In this document: positions 1-9,400 of the stretch, in pieces
How positions within the stretch are numbered: position 1 is the stretch's first letter
Layout: each line of letters starts with the position of its first letter
Assembly (NCBI GenBank): GCA_964354365.1
Contig: CAYGZM010000013.1
Coordinates: forward strand, 1-42,326
Direction of reading: 5' to 3'
DNA length: 42,326 nt
DNA from: CAYGZM01 sp964354365
GTDB lineage: Bacteria > Planctomycetota > Phycisphaerae > Sedimentisphaerales > Anaerobacaceae
Made by a program: the position numbers and the translations under genes
The notes under the pieces: generated by a model
The model's input: the letters and a program-made list of their open reading frames with translations, nothing else
Told to the model about the DNA's origin: nothing
Database searches by the model: none

Positions 1-25
1 AAAAGAGATTTTCTTCAACAATATA

Positions 26-49
26 GGTCTAACCTGCAATTTTGCAGAA
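26..49 (+). promoter_or_regulatory. Palindromic box upstream of trpS
   Basis: The core CTGCAA-TT-TTGCAG (34-47) is a perfect 6-bp inverted repeat with a 2-bp spacer. It ends 33 bases before the proposed trpS start. A 24-base stretch containing it recurs at 42220-42243 with one mismatch. A protein-binding operator is the simplest reading, but a dispersed palindrome is also possible. No regulator can be assigned. Confidence 0.4.
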
Positions 50-80
50 CTCATTTTGGTTCTTTTCTATGGAGGTCAAT

Positions 81-1046
81 TTGAGAGTTCTTTCGGGTAT
101 CCAGCCGTCCGGCAGGCTTCATATAGGCAACTTCTTCGGGGCGATGCGCCAGCAGCTTGAGCTTCAGGCCGAGCACGACTGCTTCTACTTCATCGCCGAC
201 TACCACGCCCTGACGAGCAACCCCACCCCTGCCGACCTGGCCCAGAACATCCTTGACCTTGCGACAGATTACATCGCGCTGGGGCTTGATACACAAAAAA
301 CCGTGTTCTGGCGGCAATCCGACGTGCCCGAGGTTGCCGAGCTGACTTGGCTGCTTTCCTGCATAACGCCGATGGGCCTCCTGCAAAGGTGCACAAGCTA
401 CAAAGATAAAGTCGCCCAGGGTCTCAGCCCGAATCACGGCTTGTTTGCGTATCCCGTCCTCCAGGCCGCCGACATACTCATTTTCAACAGCAACCTGGTC
501 CCCGTCGGCGCGGACCAGAAGCAGCATATAGAAGTAACCCGCGACATCGCTATCCGCTTCAACAACAACTATGGCGAGATACTCACGCTGCCCAAGGAGC
601 ACATAATCGAATCCGTGGCCGTCGTACCCGGCCTGGATGGCCAAAAAATGAGCAAGAGCTATGGAAATAGCATCGAGATATTTGAACCGGAGGCCGGCGT
701 CAAAAACAAGATTATGAAGATTGTTACCGACTCCACGCCCGTTGAAGCACCGAAAGACCCCGACAGATGCAACGTATTTGCACTCTTGAAGCTCGTGGCG
801 TCGCCGGAGGAATTGGGCGAGTGGGAAAAAAGGTATCGAAACGGGGGGATGGGCTACGGCGATGCCAAGAAACGCCTCGCAGAGCTGATGATAGACTACT
901 TCAAGCCGTTTCGGCAGAGAAGGACCGAGCTCGAAGGCAATATCGACTACGTAAAGAGGGTCTTGAACGATGGCGCCGAGCGGGCGAAGGCCGTCGCCGA
1001 AGTGACTCTTGCCCGGGTGCGAAAGGCTATGGGGCTGGGAGCCTGA
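81..1046 (+). CDS. trpS: Tryptophanyl-tRNA synthetase
   Basis: Class I aminoacyl-tRNA synthetase that charges tRNA-Trp in the cytoplasm. Visible motifs are the N-terminal SGIQPSGRLHIGNFFGA (HIGH-type signature, here HIGN), the NPTPADLAQNILDLA helix, and the KMSKS loop within GQKMSKSYGN. The length of 321 residues fits bacterial TrpS. I chose TTG at 81 because GGAGG at 71-75 lies 5 bases upstream and the protein then begins MRVLSGIQPSG, the usual start for the family. ATG at 69 would overlap that ribosome binding site, and ATG at 42 adds unconserved residues. The stop overlaps the start of the next gene by one base, so trpS, the DUF2007 gene and scpA probably form one operon. Confidence 0.95.
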   Translation: MRVLSGIQPSGRLHIGNFFGAMRQQLELQAEHDCFYFIADYHALTSNPTPADLAQNILDLATDYIALGLDTQKTVFWRQSDVPEVAELTWLLSCITPMGLLQRCTSYKDKVAQGLSPNHGLFAYPVLQAADILIFNSNLVPVGADQKQHIEVTRDIAIRFNNNYGEILTLPKEHIIESVAVVPGLDGQKMSKSYGNSIEIFEPEAGVKNKIMKIVTDSTPVEAPKDPDRCNVFALLKLVASPEELGEWEKRYRNGGMGYGDAKKRLAELMIDYFKPFRQRRTELEGNIDYVKRVLNDGAERAKAVAEVTLARVRKAMGLGA

Positions 1047-1276
1047 TGATGGAAGAGAAGCTTGTTACAGTTGCCAAGTTTGACGATTACATCGAAGCCG
1101 ACCTGGCGAAACAGTTGCTCGATGATTTCGGCATCAAATCGGTCGTGACGGGCCAGAACGTGGCAAATGTGTATGCCAGAGTGCCTGGTCTGATAGACCT
1201 TGAGCTGCAGACATTCGAGAATCAGGCGCAGCGAGCACGGGAAATCTTGGAATCGAAAGGACAACAGGAGCAGTGA
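1046..1276 (+). CDS. DUF2007 domain small protein (putative signal-transducing protein)
   Basis: A 76-residue protein reading MMEEKLVTVAKFDDYIEADL, then a region ending in a helix with ARVPGLIDLELQ and AREILE. This pattern (short strand, helix, LQTFENQAQRAREIL) fits DUF2007, a small GlnB-like fold sometimes annotated as putative signal transducing protein. The start overlaps the trpS stop in TGATG (ATG at 1046, or the second ATG at 1049). The stop at 1274-1276 directly abuts scpA. This indicates translational coupling in a three-gene unit. The function of the family is not established. No signal peptide or membrane segment is visible. Confidence 0.75.
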   Translation: MMEEKLVTVAKFDDYIEADLAKQLLDDFGIKSVVTGQNVANVYARVPGLIDLELQTFENQAQRAREILESKGQQEQ

Positions 1277-2257
1277 TTGGCCGACTATCGTGTAAATCTT
1301 GATATATTCGCCGGGCCCCTGGATTTATTGTTATATCTGGTCCGCAAGGAGGAGGTCGATATATACGACATCCCCATCGCCAGGATAACCGACCAGTACA
1401 TCCGGTACATCGAAATGCTCAAAACCCTCGACATCGACCTCGCAGGGGATTTCCTTGTAATGGCCGCCACGCTGATGCAGATAAAATCGGCGATGCTGCT
1501 GCCCAAAGCTGAGCCGGAATCGCTCCAGGAAGAAGACCTTTACGACCCGCGAACGGAGCTTATCCGCCAGTTGCTCGAATACAAGAAGTTCAAGGATGCC
1601 GCCAATCTGCTCAGTGCCGCAGCAGACGAGCAGAAGCAGCGATTCGCTCGTCCGGACAGCATTATCGACCGATTGAGCGGCCGGACCGAGCCGGAGATGG
1701 ACATCGAGCAAATCAGCATCTGGGACCTGCTCGATGCCTTTGACTCTGTGTGCAAGGCCACCGGCGCGGAATTGGACATACGCCACATCACGGACGATAC
1801 GCCCATAGACCTGTACCAGATAGAGATCCTGCACCGTCTTCAGAGTGAAGGGCAGATGACTTTCGAGCGAATCTTCGAGTTTGGGACGGGTCGGCTCGTG
1901 ATGGTCGGCCTATTCCTTGCACTTTTGGAATTGATTCGGGCAAAGCTTGTCTGGGCCGAACAGCCGGCCTCTGAGTCTTCCATATACCTGCGGGCTTTGA
2001 CGGACGAGCCTGCCGAGCAGGCCGTACAGAATGCGATCCTTGCTGTCGCTGAAACAGACCGCTCGCAGGAACCGCCCATACCGATCTCCGAATTGCCACC
2101 CGAAAGCAAACCTTCGGTTTCGCTTGACGCCACGCAGCAGCACACTCCCATTCCTATTGCCGAGTTGTCGGCGCAAACTGAGCCGTCGATATTGCAGCAA
2201 CAGCAAACCCGCCGGACCGGACCTGACGGCGACGATGAAGAAAAAACACCCGATTAG
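1277..2257 (+). CDS. scpA: Segregation and condensation protein A (ScpA)
   Basis: Kleisin subunit of the bacterial SMC-ScpAB condensin, which bridges SMC heads in chromosome organisation. The N-terminus (YRVNLDIFAGPLDLLLYLVR, then DIYDIPIARITDQY) is diagnostic. The C-terminal winged-helix part is seen around residues 180-220 (FERIFEFGTGRLVMVGLFLA, LELIRAKLVW). The start is TTG at 1277, immediately after the previous stop, with AGGAG at 1266-1270. The protein has 326 residues because of a tail of about 95 residues after the winged helix. This tail contains two related segments (PIPISELPPESKPSV and PIPIAELSAQTEPSI) and looks disordered. No scpB lies in this window. The next gene is convergent. 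Confidence 0.93.
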   Translation: MADYRVNLDIFAGPLDLLLYLVRKEEVDIYDIPIARITDQYIRYIEMLKTLDIDLAGDFLVMAATLMQIKSAMLLPKAEPESLQEEDLYDPRTELIRQLLEYKKFKDAANLLSAAADEQKQRFARPDSIIDRLSGRTEPEMDIEQISIWDLLDAFDSVCKATGAELDIRHITDDTPIDLYQIEILHRLQSEGQMTFERIFEFGTGRLVMVGLFLALLELIRAKLVWAEQPASESSIYLRALTDEPAEQAVQNAILAVAETDRSQEPPIPISELPPESKPSVSLDATQQHTPIPIAELSAQTEPSILQQQQTRRTGPDGDDEEKTPD

Positions 2258-2269
2258 TGTCTGACAAAT

Positions 2270-2281
2270 CCCCCGCGGGGG
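2270..2281. terminator. Possible bidirectional terminator hairpin
   Basis: The perfect palindrome CCCCCGCGGGGG lies in the 25-base gap between the convergent scpA and helix-turn-helix genes. On the + strand it is followed by a pyrimidine-rich, T-containing stretch. The position fits a shared terminator, but there is no uninterrupted U tract. Confidence 0.35.
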
Positions 2282-2282
2282 G

Positions 2283-3536
2283 CTATTCTCCCTTTTTCCC
2301 CTTCTTTGCATTTTTGGGTTTCTTGGCTTTTGGGGGCTTTTTCACTTCTTTGGATTTCTTGACCCTTGGTGTCGTTTCCCGGTCACCCATAAAGGCCACG
2401 CCGCTTACCACGAGTGCCGCCACCATCAGCCCACCCATAATGTACCAGAAGAAGCCCTGTATTCCAGTCAGCAGGGAGGGCACAACTCCTCTTAAACCGC
2501 TGACAGCCACCGCCGCCGTATAGAAGACGACCAACAGCGGTAAAAACAGCAGCGCCCCGAGGATATTGCTTGCCTTGTCCGGCGCCGGCTCAAAACGCGC
2601 CTGGGCAAATCCCGCCATCTCCAGACCGGCCTGAGGGGCGACAAGCTCATCTTCCGAAACCATTTGCTCGGCCTCGGCAGCAACGTCCTCCACCGTGCCG
2701 GCCTCGGCCGGCTCGACGGCTTCCTCCTCGGCGGTATATATCTCATCAAGAATCCCGCCAAGTGAAGTATCGTCGGCTTGAAGCGACAGGTCCAGAAGAC
2801 CCGAACCACTGCCGAAGCTGTCCAGGTTCACATCCCCTTCGATTTCTTCGAGAGATGCTTCAGGCGTTGTGCCTGTCCCGCCGGTCGTGCCTGCCCCACC
2901 TGTCCCACCTCTTGTGCCTGTGGCGCCGAGTCCCAGCGTGCCTATCGTCTCGCCGAGGGTGTCGTCCGTTACTTCGTAATCCTTGTCTGTTTCGCCAAGG
3001 ACACTGACTCCCTCGCCGGTAATAGCGGTATCGGCATTAGTCAGCTCGCTCGGCGGAAGCGGTGCGCCTGTCTCCGGCGCCAATAGAATCTCGCTCGTGC
3101 CGGCTTGAGGCTCCAACGGCATCGGCGGCTCAAGTTCAGGCAGGTCCAATTCCGGTATTTCAAGCTCCGGCGTCTCCGCCTGCGGCCCCTGCGCGTCGGG
3201 AATGTCGAAGTCGGCTTCCGACGGTTCAAACTCCTGCGGCGTCTCCAGCTCCAAAGGAATCTCATCCTCCCCCGCTGTCGGCTCAAACGCCTCCGGTTCC
3301 GGCGCCTCGGCCTCCAGCATCTCAAGCTCCGGAAGACCTTCAGGTTCAAGCCCCTCTACTCTGATTGGCACACCCTCATCCACCACGAGAGCTTCAACCT
3401 CATCGACCTTGAACAGCAGGTTCGGCCCGTCGCGAAACTCGCGCAGCCTGCCGGCCTTCACCATATCTCTCAATTCACCTTCTGTCTTGTTCAGCCTCTC
3501 GGCGGCTTCCTGCAGCGAATAAAACATACCAGCCAT
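2283..3536 (-). CDS. Membrane-anchored helix-turn-helix protein with Lys-rich tail
   Basis: 417 residues. The N-terminal 55 residues (MFYSLQEAAERLNKTEGELR, then KAGRLREFRDGPNLLFKVDEV) form a MerR/excisionase-type HTH. A long acidic, Pro/Glu-rich linker follows (about residues 60-170), then a Gly/Thr-rich segment and a second acidic block. Two hydrophobic segments follow (around ASNILGALLFLPLLVVFYTA and FFWYIMGGLMVAALVVSGVA). The C-terminus ends in a Lys/Pro/Ala-rich tail resembling histone H1 tails. The start is ATG at 3536 with GGAGG 9 bases upstream; an in-frame TTG at 3542 lies too close to that site. Visible architecture suggests a DNA-binding domain tethered to the cytoplasmic membrane. 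No function is established. Confidence 0.7.
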   Translation of the reverse strand: MAGMFYSLQEAAERLNKTEGELRDMVKAGRLREFRDGPNLLFKVDEVEALVVDEGVPIRVEGLEPEGLPELEMLEAEAPEPEAFEPTAGEDEIPLELETPQEFEPSEADFDIPDAQGPQAETPELEIPELDLPELEPPMPLEPQAGTSEILLAPETGAPLPPSELTNADTAITGEGVSVLGETDKDYEVTDDTLGETIGTLGLGATGTRGGTGGAGTTGGTGTTPEASLEEIEGDVNLDSFGSGSGLLDLSLQADDTSLGGILDEIYTAEEEAVEPAEAGTVEDVAAEAEQMVSEDELVAPQAGLEMAGFAQARFEPAPDKASNILGALLFLPLLVVFYTAAVAVSGLRGVVPSLLTGIQGFFWYIMGGLMVAALVVSGVAFMGDRETTPRVKKSKEVKKPPKAKKPKNAKKGKKGE

Positions 3537-4156
3537 GATCAATTACCTCCCATAGGCCGATAACGTCGTTGCCTACGGCTTTCGGCTTTCAAAAACATTC
3601 CTAACCCCTGGTATTATACCGTAATCGTCGGCGTTATGCAATTGTTTTTTTGACGAAAACTGGCGTACTCACGCCTCAAACAATCCTGCAAAACGCCCCC
3701 TTTAGGGGCTTGAACAAAAGGGAGGCTGTCGATCCTATAGACTATTTCAACCGCTTCGTCGCCTCAAAATCGCCGTGCGGCGAGAGAAGACGTGTTATCA
3801 AATAGTCAAAGATTCATCGTTTCCTTGTTTCGTGGAAATTGACGTTAAATCAGTATTGACAAGTATTTACTACAGCTTAGCCAAGAACCAGGCACGTGCC
3901 GAAACGGGCCATTCGAGGCGACTTTCACGCGCACTGGTTGTTCCAGGCCGGCAGGACCAACGAGGCCGGCAGCGATTCGAGGAATGGCGGCAGAGCGGCC
4001 AGGTTGAGCTTCCCGAGATAAGTCCGGATTGACGGGCCTGTGTCCTGGCCCGCAGTTCAAGATGAACTCATCACGCCGGCGATACAGCGTGTTCTCTGAA
4101 ACCCCATACCGCCGCGCCGGCACGCCGGCCGGTTTGTACTGGTGGACGGTTCGATT
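3537..4156. other. Intergenic region, mostly featureless
   Basis: About 620 bases between the HTH gene start and the glutamate-synthase-like gene end. The first bases hold the ribosome binding site of the HTH gene (3546-3550). A short hairpin GCCCC-CTTTA-GGGGC lies at 3695-3709. A transposase-like fragment may be present at 3845-4123. I see no convincing gene here. Confidence 0.5.
3845..4123 (-). pseudogene. Possible transposase HTH remnant
   Basis: The minus-strand translation contains RRYGVSENTLYRRRDEF, which resembles the helix-turn-helix of IS3-type OrfA and related transposases (xYGVSExTxYRWRxEF). The remaining residues do not resemble a transposase, no partner gene or terminal repeat is seen, and the frame is only about 92 codons. 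It is best read as decayed mobile-element sequence. A chance match is possible. Confidence 0.25.
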
Positions 4157-5746
4157 TTAACTGCTGAATATTCTCTCGACTTTTCCTTGGTCCACTTCCA
4201 TTACATACTGAATTGCGCTGACTTGTGCAGCCTCCCGTGTCAAGGCCGCTATATCATCTCGTGCTATATGTTCCATGGCAAACTTTCGGCTGCCCGCCAT
4301 CAACTGGCGCAAGCCTTGTGCAAGACGCTCATAATAAGTGTATAGTCCCAGTGCTCCCGTGGGGAGCTTTTCAAATTCCTCGTCACCGAGTTCTTGCCGC
4401 AAGGCGCTCGCGGTAACGAAGATTTCATCCTTCGAATTTCCGAACCGTTCGATGTACACGGGAATCTGGTTCTCGTCCATCGTGCGTCCTATCGTCTTGC
4501 CGACCATCGCCGCGGCAATGGGAGCTCGAGCCATACCAACCAGCTTGACAAAGGGCGCACCCAAGGCAAGTCCCTTGAAGATTTGGTCCTCGAAGGCGAA
4601 TCCGCCGGCCACGGCCAACGCCGGCAAATGCTCACCTTTGTCGGCAAAACGCTTGGCGTACTGATACAGAAGCGAGTGCAGATAAACGGGAGGAACCCCC
4701 CATTCGTTCATCATGCGCCAGGGGCTCATTCCCGTGCCGCCGCCCGCCCCGTCCACTGTCAGCAGGTCAATCTTGTAACGGGAGGAAAACAAAACGGCTC
4801 TTGCAAGATCAGCCGGCCGGTAAGCACCGGTTTTCAGAAACACATATTTGGCCCCGGCACTTCGCAATTCTTCCACTCTTTCGGCGAAAGATTCCTCGGT
4901 GACCATCCCCACCCGGGAGTGCCGCTCAAACTCCTTGAATGCGCCCCGCTCAAAAGCCCTGATGACATGCGGATCGGTGGGGTCTGGAAGGACGATGTAG
5001 CCGCGTTCATAAAGCAGCCGGGCTTTTTGGAGGTCCCTGATTTTCACTTCACCGCCGATGTCCTTCGCGCCCTGGCCCCATTTTAGCTCCACACATTCGA
5101 CACCGAGTTTCTCGATTGCGTATTCCTGGGCGCCCAGGCGGGTATCCTCGATGTTGGCTTGGACAGTGATTGCGCCGTAGCCGTCGCGCTGGCGGTCTTT
5201 ATAGAGTTTCACTCGCCTTTTAAGGTCAACCGTGTCCACTACCCTGCCATTCTTGATTACGGCCTCGGAATCCATGCCGACAACGTTCTCGCCAATGGTC
5301 AGGCCCGTTCCCGCCAAGGCCGAGCCAATAGCCAAACCTTCCCAGTTGTTCTTGGCGATGTTCGTCGAGCCGATACCAGGTATGCACCACGGGTAGCGAA
5401 ACTTTATCCCATTATCATGGCCAAAAGCCACCTCCAAATTAACGGCGGGAAAGATGGCCTTGTCACTGTCGGCTTCAATGCCATGTGCACCGACGGCGGT
5501 CCCCATGATGTTGAAGTGGGAATAATCGATGGGATAGGTTTTTTCCGCGGCGGTCGTCACCACCCCGAACGGCTGGGGGTAAAGGACCTCGTGGCCGCGA
5601 TAAGCAGACTTGCCAATTTCGCACATCCCGATGCAGCCGTCCACGCACGTCACGCACATACCCGAGGCCGGCACGACCGAATCAACGGTCCGGTTCTTCG
5701 TGAGAGTGGCGGCCGAGGCATTCACCTTCGATAAGGTCACTGACAT
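4157..5746 (-). CDS. FMN-binding glutamate-synthase-family protein with N-terminal Cys cluster
   Basis: 529 residues homologous to the FMN/synthase barrel of glutamate synthase (GltB central domains, GltS-like). The flavin-barrel signature DGAGGGTGMSP is near residue 340, and GQGAKDIGGEVK lies upstream. The N-terminus has C31-x2-C34-x3-C38-x3-C42, consistent with an iron-sulfur cluster. No glutamine amidotransferase domain is present, so ammonia would have to come from elsewhere or the substrate differs from 2-oxoglutarate/glutamine. It is the last gene of the redox operon. The start ATG has AGGAG about 9 bases upstream. The partner GltD-like domain is fused to the NuoF-like protein two genes upstream. 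The reaction is inferred, not shown. Confidence 0.85.
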   Translation of the reverse strand: MSVTLSKVNASAATLTKNRTVDSVVPASGMCVTCVDGCIGMCEIGKSAYRGHEVLYPQPFGVVTTAAEKTYPIDYSHFNIMGTAVGAHGIEADSDKAIFPAVNLEVAFGHDNGIKFRYPWCIPGIGSTNIAKNNWEGLAIGSALAGTGLTIGENVVGMDSEAVIKNGRVVDTVDLKRRVKLYKDRQRDGYGAITVQANIEDTRLGAQEYAIEKLGVECVELKWGQGAKDIGGEVKIRDLQKARLLYERGYIVLPDPTDPHVIRAFERGAFKEFERHSRVGMVTEESFAERVEELRSAGAKYVFLKTGAYRPADLARAVLFSSRYKIDLLTVDGAGGGTGMSPWRMMNEWGVPPVYLHSLLYQYAKRFADKGEHLPALAVAGGFAFEDQIFKGLALGAPFVKLVGMARAPIAAAMVGKTIGRTMDENQIPVYIERFGNSKDEIFVTASALRQELGDEEFEKLPTGALGLYTYYERLAQGLRQLMAGSRKFAMEHIARDDIAALTREAAQVSAIQYVMEVDQGKVERIFSS

Positions 5747-5769
5747 TGTATTTGTCTCCTTTAGTGTTA

Positions 5770-6459
5770 CTATCTCTTGTCGATTCTCTTGTCAATCTCG
5801 CAGGCTACACAGGGGTCCATGTAGCACATCATATCGTCAAACTGTTCCTTTTCCAGGCAAGGCGGCGTCAGGTTTGCACAGCCGCCACAGATTGCCTTTT
5901 CCGGTTCGGTGTATGTGCACCGGAGCTGGCAGGCGGGGCATACGTAGATGCAGCCGCCGCAGAGCCGACAGACATCCGACTTAACATCAAACGGCGCGCC
6001 GATTTCTCTCTTTTCGCCGCGGTTGCGAAAGCCGATGGCCTTGGCCATCATTTGCTCCTCACACATCCGAACGCATAGACCGCAAAGAATGCAGTCCTCA
6101 TACTCCTGCTTGAAGCGCTGCCGACGAATACCGTGTGCAGAAGCGAGGTCCTGAATTGTCTTGGACTGGGGACACGATGCGAGCAAGAGTTCCAGAATCA
6201 TCCTTCGCGCCCTTAGCACTCTGGCCGATGCGGTGCGCACCTTGAGCCCTTCCTCTGCCGGGTAAGTGCACGAGGAAACCAACTTTGCTTTCGGCTCCTC
6301 TCCGATCTCAACAACGCACAGCCGGCACGCCCCATAGGGCGACAGTCCGTCTATATGACAGAGGGTGGGAATCGGAAAGCCCAAGAAGCTCGCGGCTTCC
6401 AGCAGGGTAGCGCCTCTTTCAACCGAAACATCCAAACCGTTTATTCTCAAGGTAATCAT
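5770..6459 (-). CDS. HoxU/NuoG-like iron-sulfur protein
   Basis: 229 residues. Residues 1-75 form a [2Fe-2S] ferredoxin domain with ligands C34, C45, C48 and C64 (CHIDGLSPYGACRLC, then SSC). A NuoG-like linker follows, then two 4Fe-4S motifs (CILCGLCVRMC and CRLCGGCIYVCPAC) and an extra Cys-rich C-terminus (GGC, PPC, CYMDPCVAC). It resembles HoxU and the N-terminal part of NuoG or HydA, which carry electrons between the NuoF flavin and a partner. The His-Cys3 region seen in NuoG appears reduced. ATG at 6459 overlaps the upstream stop by 4 bases (ATGA), indicating translational coupling. There is no signal peptide, so it is cytoplasmic. Confidence 0.85.
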   Translation of the reverse strand: MITLRINGLDVSVERGATLLEAASFLGFPIPTLCHIDGLSPYGACRLCVVEIGEEPKAKLVSSCTYPAEEGLKVRTASARVLRARRMILELLLASCPQSKTIQDLASAHGIRRQRFKQEYEDCILCGLCVRMCEEQMMAKAIGFRNRGEKREIGAPFDVKSDVCRLCGGCIYVCPACQLRCTYTEPEKAICGGCANLTPPCLEKEQFDDMMCYMDPCVACEIDKRIDKR

Positions 6460-9400
6460 GCTGATTTCTCCTCAACGGCGGCACATTCGGCTTCTCCATT
6501 CTGTTGATGCCGGGTGAATTCCAGGTCGCACCTCAGGCACCTGCGGGCCTCGCGTGTCGCTGCTTCCACGGAAAATGCCATCTCCACTTCTGCGAAGTTT
6601 TTCCTCCTTGATTCGACGGGCAGAGTAGCCGGCTCAACTCTCGCTGCCTCCTCAGACTCCTCATCGCTGATGGCGGCGGGCTCCACGAAGAATCTTGGCA
6701 GTTTTACCTCCGGAGGCTCCCTGAGCTCTTTGCCGCGAAGGTAGCGGTCTATGACTGCTGCCGCCTTCTTACCGGCCGCGATAGCGTCAACGACCGTATT
6801 CGGGCCGGTGACCAAATCTCCACCGGCAAATACACCCGGCCGATTGGCGCCAAGGGTCTGGGCATCGACGCGAAGTGCGCCGCTCTTTGTAACTTCCAGC
6901 CCCATCGGGGTGAGGCAATCGCTGTCCGGACGTTCACCAATGGCTACTATCAGCGTGTCTAACGGTATAGTGAACTCGGTGCCGGGAATAGGAACCGGTT
7001 TGCGCCGTCCACTTGAGTCTATCTCGCCAAGTTTGTTCCTGATACATCTGATATCGGCCAAGTGACCGCGCTTGGCATCTATCTTTATGGGTGAGACGAA
7101 AGTCTCAACTCTTACACCTTCAGCCTTGGCCGCTTCAACGTAACGTATTCTTACGGGTGAGACTAATGTTTCGAGTATTATTCCTTCCTCCATTGCCGCT
7201 TCAACTTCTTCGGCGTAAGCAGGCATCTCCCGAGATGTGCGGCGGTACAGCAGCGTTACGCTCTCAACTGCCTTTTGGCGAATCGCCACTCTCGCCGCGT
7301 CCACCGCGGAGTTTCCCCCGCCGACGATGCCGACGTGTCCTTGGGCCAACTCCTCGCCCCTCAAATTGAATGCTTTAAGGAATTGCATGGAGGGATACAC
7401 ACCCTTGACATCTTCTCCTTCAAGCCCCAAACGCCAGCTCTTGTCCGCCCCAATTGCCAGGAATACGGCCTTGAAACTATCCTTGAAAAGCTCGTCGATG
7501 GTAATGTCACGGCCCAGCGATGTTCCACACCTGAGGGTAATGTTGTCGTCGAGCAAAGATTCTATCTCCTTGCGCAACACATCCCGCGGCAGGCGATAGG
7601 AAGGGATGCAACTGACAAGCATCCCCCCCGGTTCATTTTCCGACTCGATGAGCGCCACCTTGTAGCCGAACAGAGAAAGGTAATGGGCAGCGGCAAGCCC
7701 GGCGGGGCCCGCCCCCACAACCGCCACTCTGCTACCGGCGATGCTTGTGTGGGTTCTCAACGGTTTGTAGAGCGCCGGGTCAACACGGTCCGTAACAAAC
7801 CTCTTAAGAGACCTAACGGCGACGGCTTCGCCGCCGCTGACGGCATGGTTGCACCTGGTTTCACATTTTCGATCGCAAACGCGGGCACATACCGACGGGA
7901 ATGGGTTAGCATCCCTGATGACTTTGTAGGCCTCTATGTACTCGCCCTTTTCGATCAAAGCAACATAGCGCCAGACCTCGGTGCCCAGGGGACAAGCGGC
8001 CTGGCATGGAGCACCCACCAAGTCTTTACAAACGAAGGCGTCGCATTTTTTATCAATTACATGCCGCTCATACTCGTGGCGGAAGTAACGGAGGGTGCTG
8101 AGAACGGGATTGGACGCAGTCTGCCCGAGACCGCACATCGTTGTGTCCTTCACCACCTCCGCCAATTCTTTCAAAAGGTCCAAGTGCTCAAGCGTGGCCC
8201 TGCCTTTTGAGACATCTTCGAGAATCTCATGCATTCGCTGGGTGCCCTTTCGGCAGGTAAAGCATTTGCCGCACGACTCATCCTTCAGGAAGTTCATGAA
8301 ATACTTGGCGATGTCCACCATGCAGGTGTTGTCATCCATAACAATCATGCCGCCTGAGCCCATGATTGAGCCGGCCTGGGTCAGGCTGTCGTAATCGACT
8401 CGCAAATCGAACATGTCGGCCGGAATGCAGCCCCCGGATGGCCCACCTGTTTGGACAGACTTTATCCTCGCCTTGCCCACCGGGCCGCCGCCGATGTCAT
8501 AGACGATTTCCTTGATGGTTATGCCCATCGGCACCTCGACCAGGCCTGTGTTCTTGACCTTGCCGACCAGACTGAATATCTTCGTGCCGGAATTATTCTT
8601 GGCGCCGATCTTTGCGAACTCCTCCGCGCCAAGCCTGAAAATCAGGGGGATATTGGCCCAGGTCTCGACATTGTTGATTGCTGTTGGCTTGCCGTCGATG
8701 CCTTTCTGCACGGGGAAGGGCGGGCGCTGTCGTGGCTCTCCCATCTTCCCTTCGATCGAGCGTATCAGGGCGGTCTCTTCACCGCAGACAAACGCTCCGG
8801 CTCCTTGTACCATCTTGATATCAAAAGAGAAACCGGTTTCGAGAATATTCTCGCCCAGAAGTCCCAACTGGTGTGCCTGGTCCAGCGCGATGTTCAGATG
8901 CTTGACAGCAACTGGATATTCATTGCGAACATAGACTATCCCTTCGGACGCGCCGGTTCCATAGGCGCCTATGACCATTCCCTCGATGATGCTGTGTGGG
9001 TTGCCCTCAAGGACACTGCGGTCCATGTAGGCGCCCGGATCGCCTTCATCGGCGTTGCACACAAGGAACTTGCCGTTAGTGCTCGGCTGCCTGGCCAACA
9101 GCTCCCATTTCAGACCTGTTGGAAAGCCGCCTCCCCCACGGCCGCGCAAACCAGAGCGCTTGACCTCCTGCACCACCCATTGAGGGTCTCGTTTTGATAA
9201 CACGGATTCGAGAGCGCTGTAGCCGCCTTGAGAAATATAGTCGTAAATCCGAATGGGGTCTATCTTCTGATTGAGGCTCAGAATACTGCGCTGCTGATTC
9301 TTGAAGAACGGAATATCGTCGCGCTTATAGTACTTCTGGCCGGTTGTTGGATCTTTATAGAGCAACTCCTCTACGTACTCATGCGAAAGCAAAGCCTCAA

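Noticed and set aside
51..644. 197-codon minus-strand open frame opposite trpS
   Set aside because: It is antisense to an unambiguous trpS and its translation shows no family resemblance.
7275..8210. 311-codon plus-strand frame opposite the NuoF-GltD gene
   Set aside because: It is a shadow of a gene with many conserved motifs.
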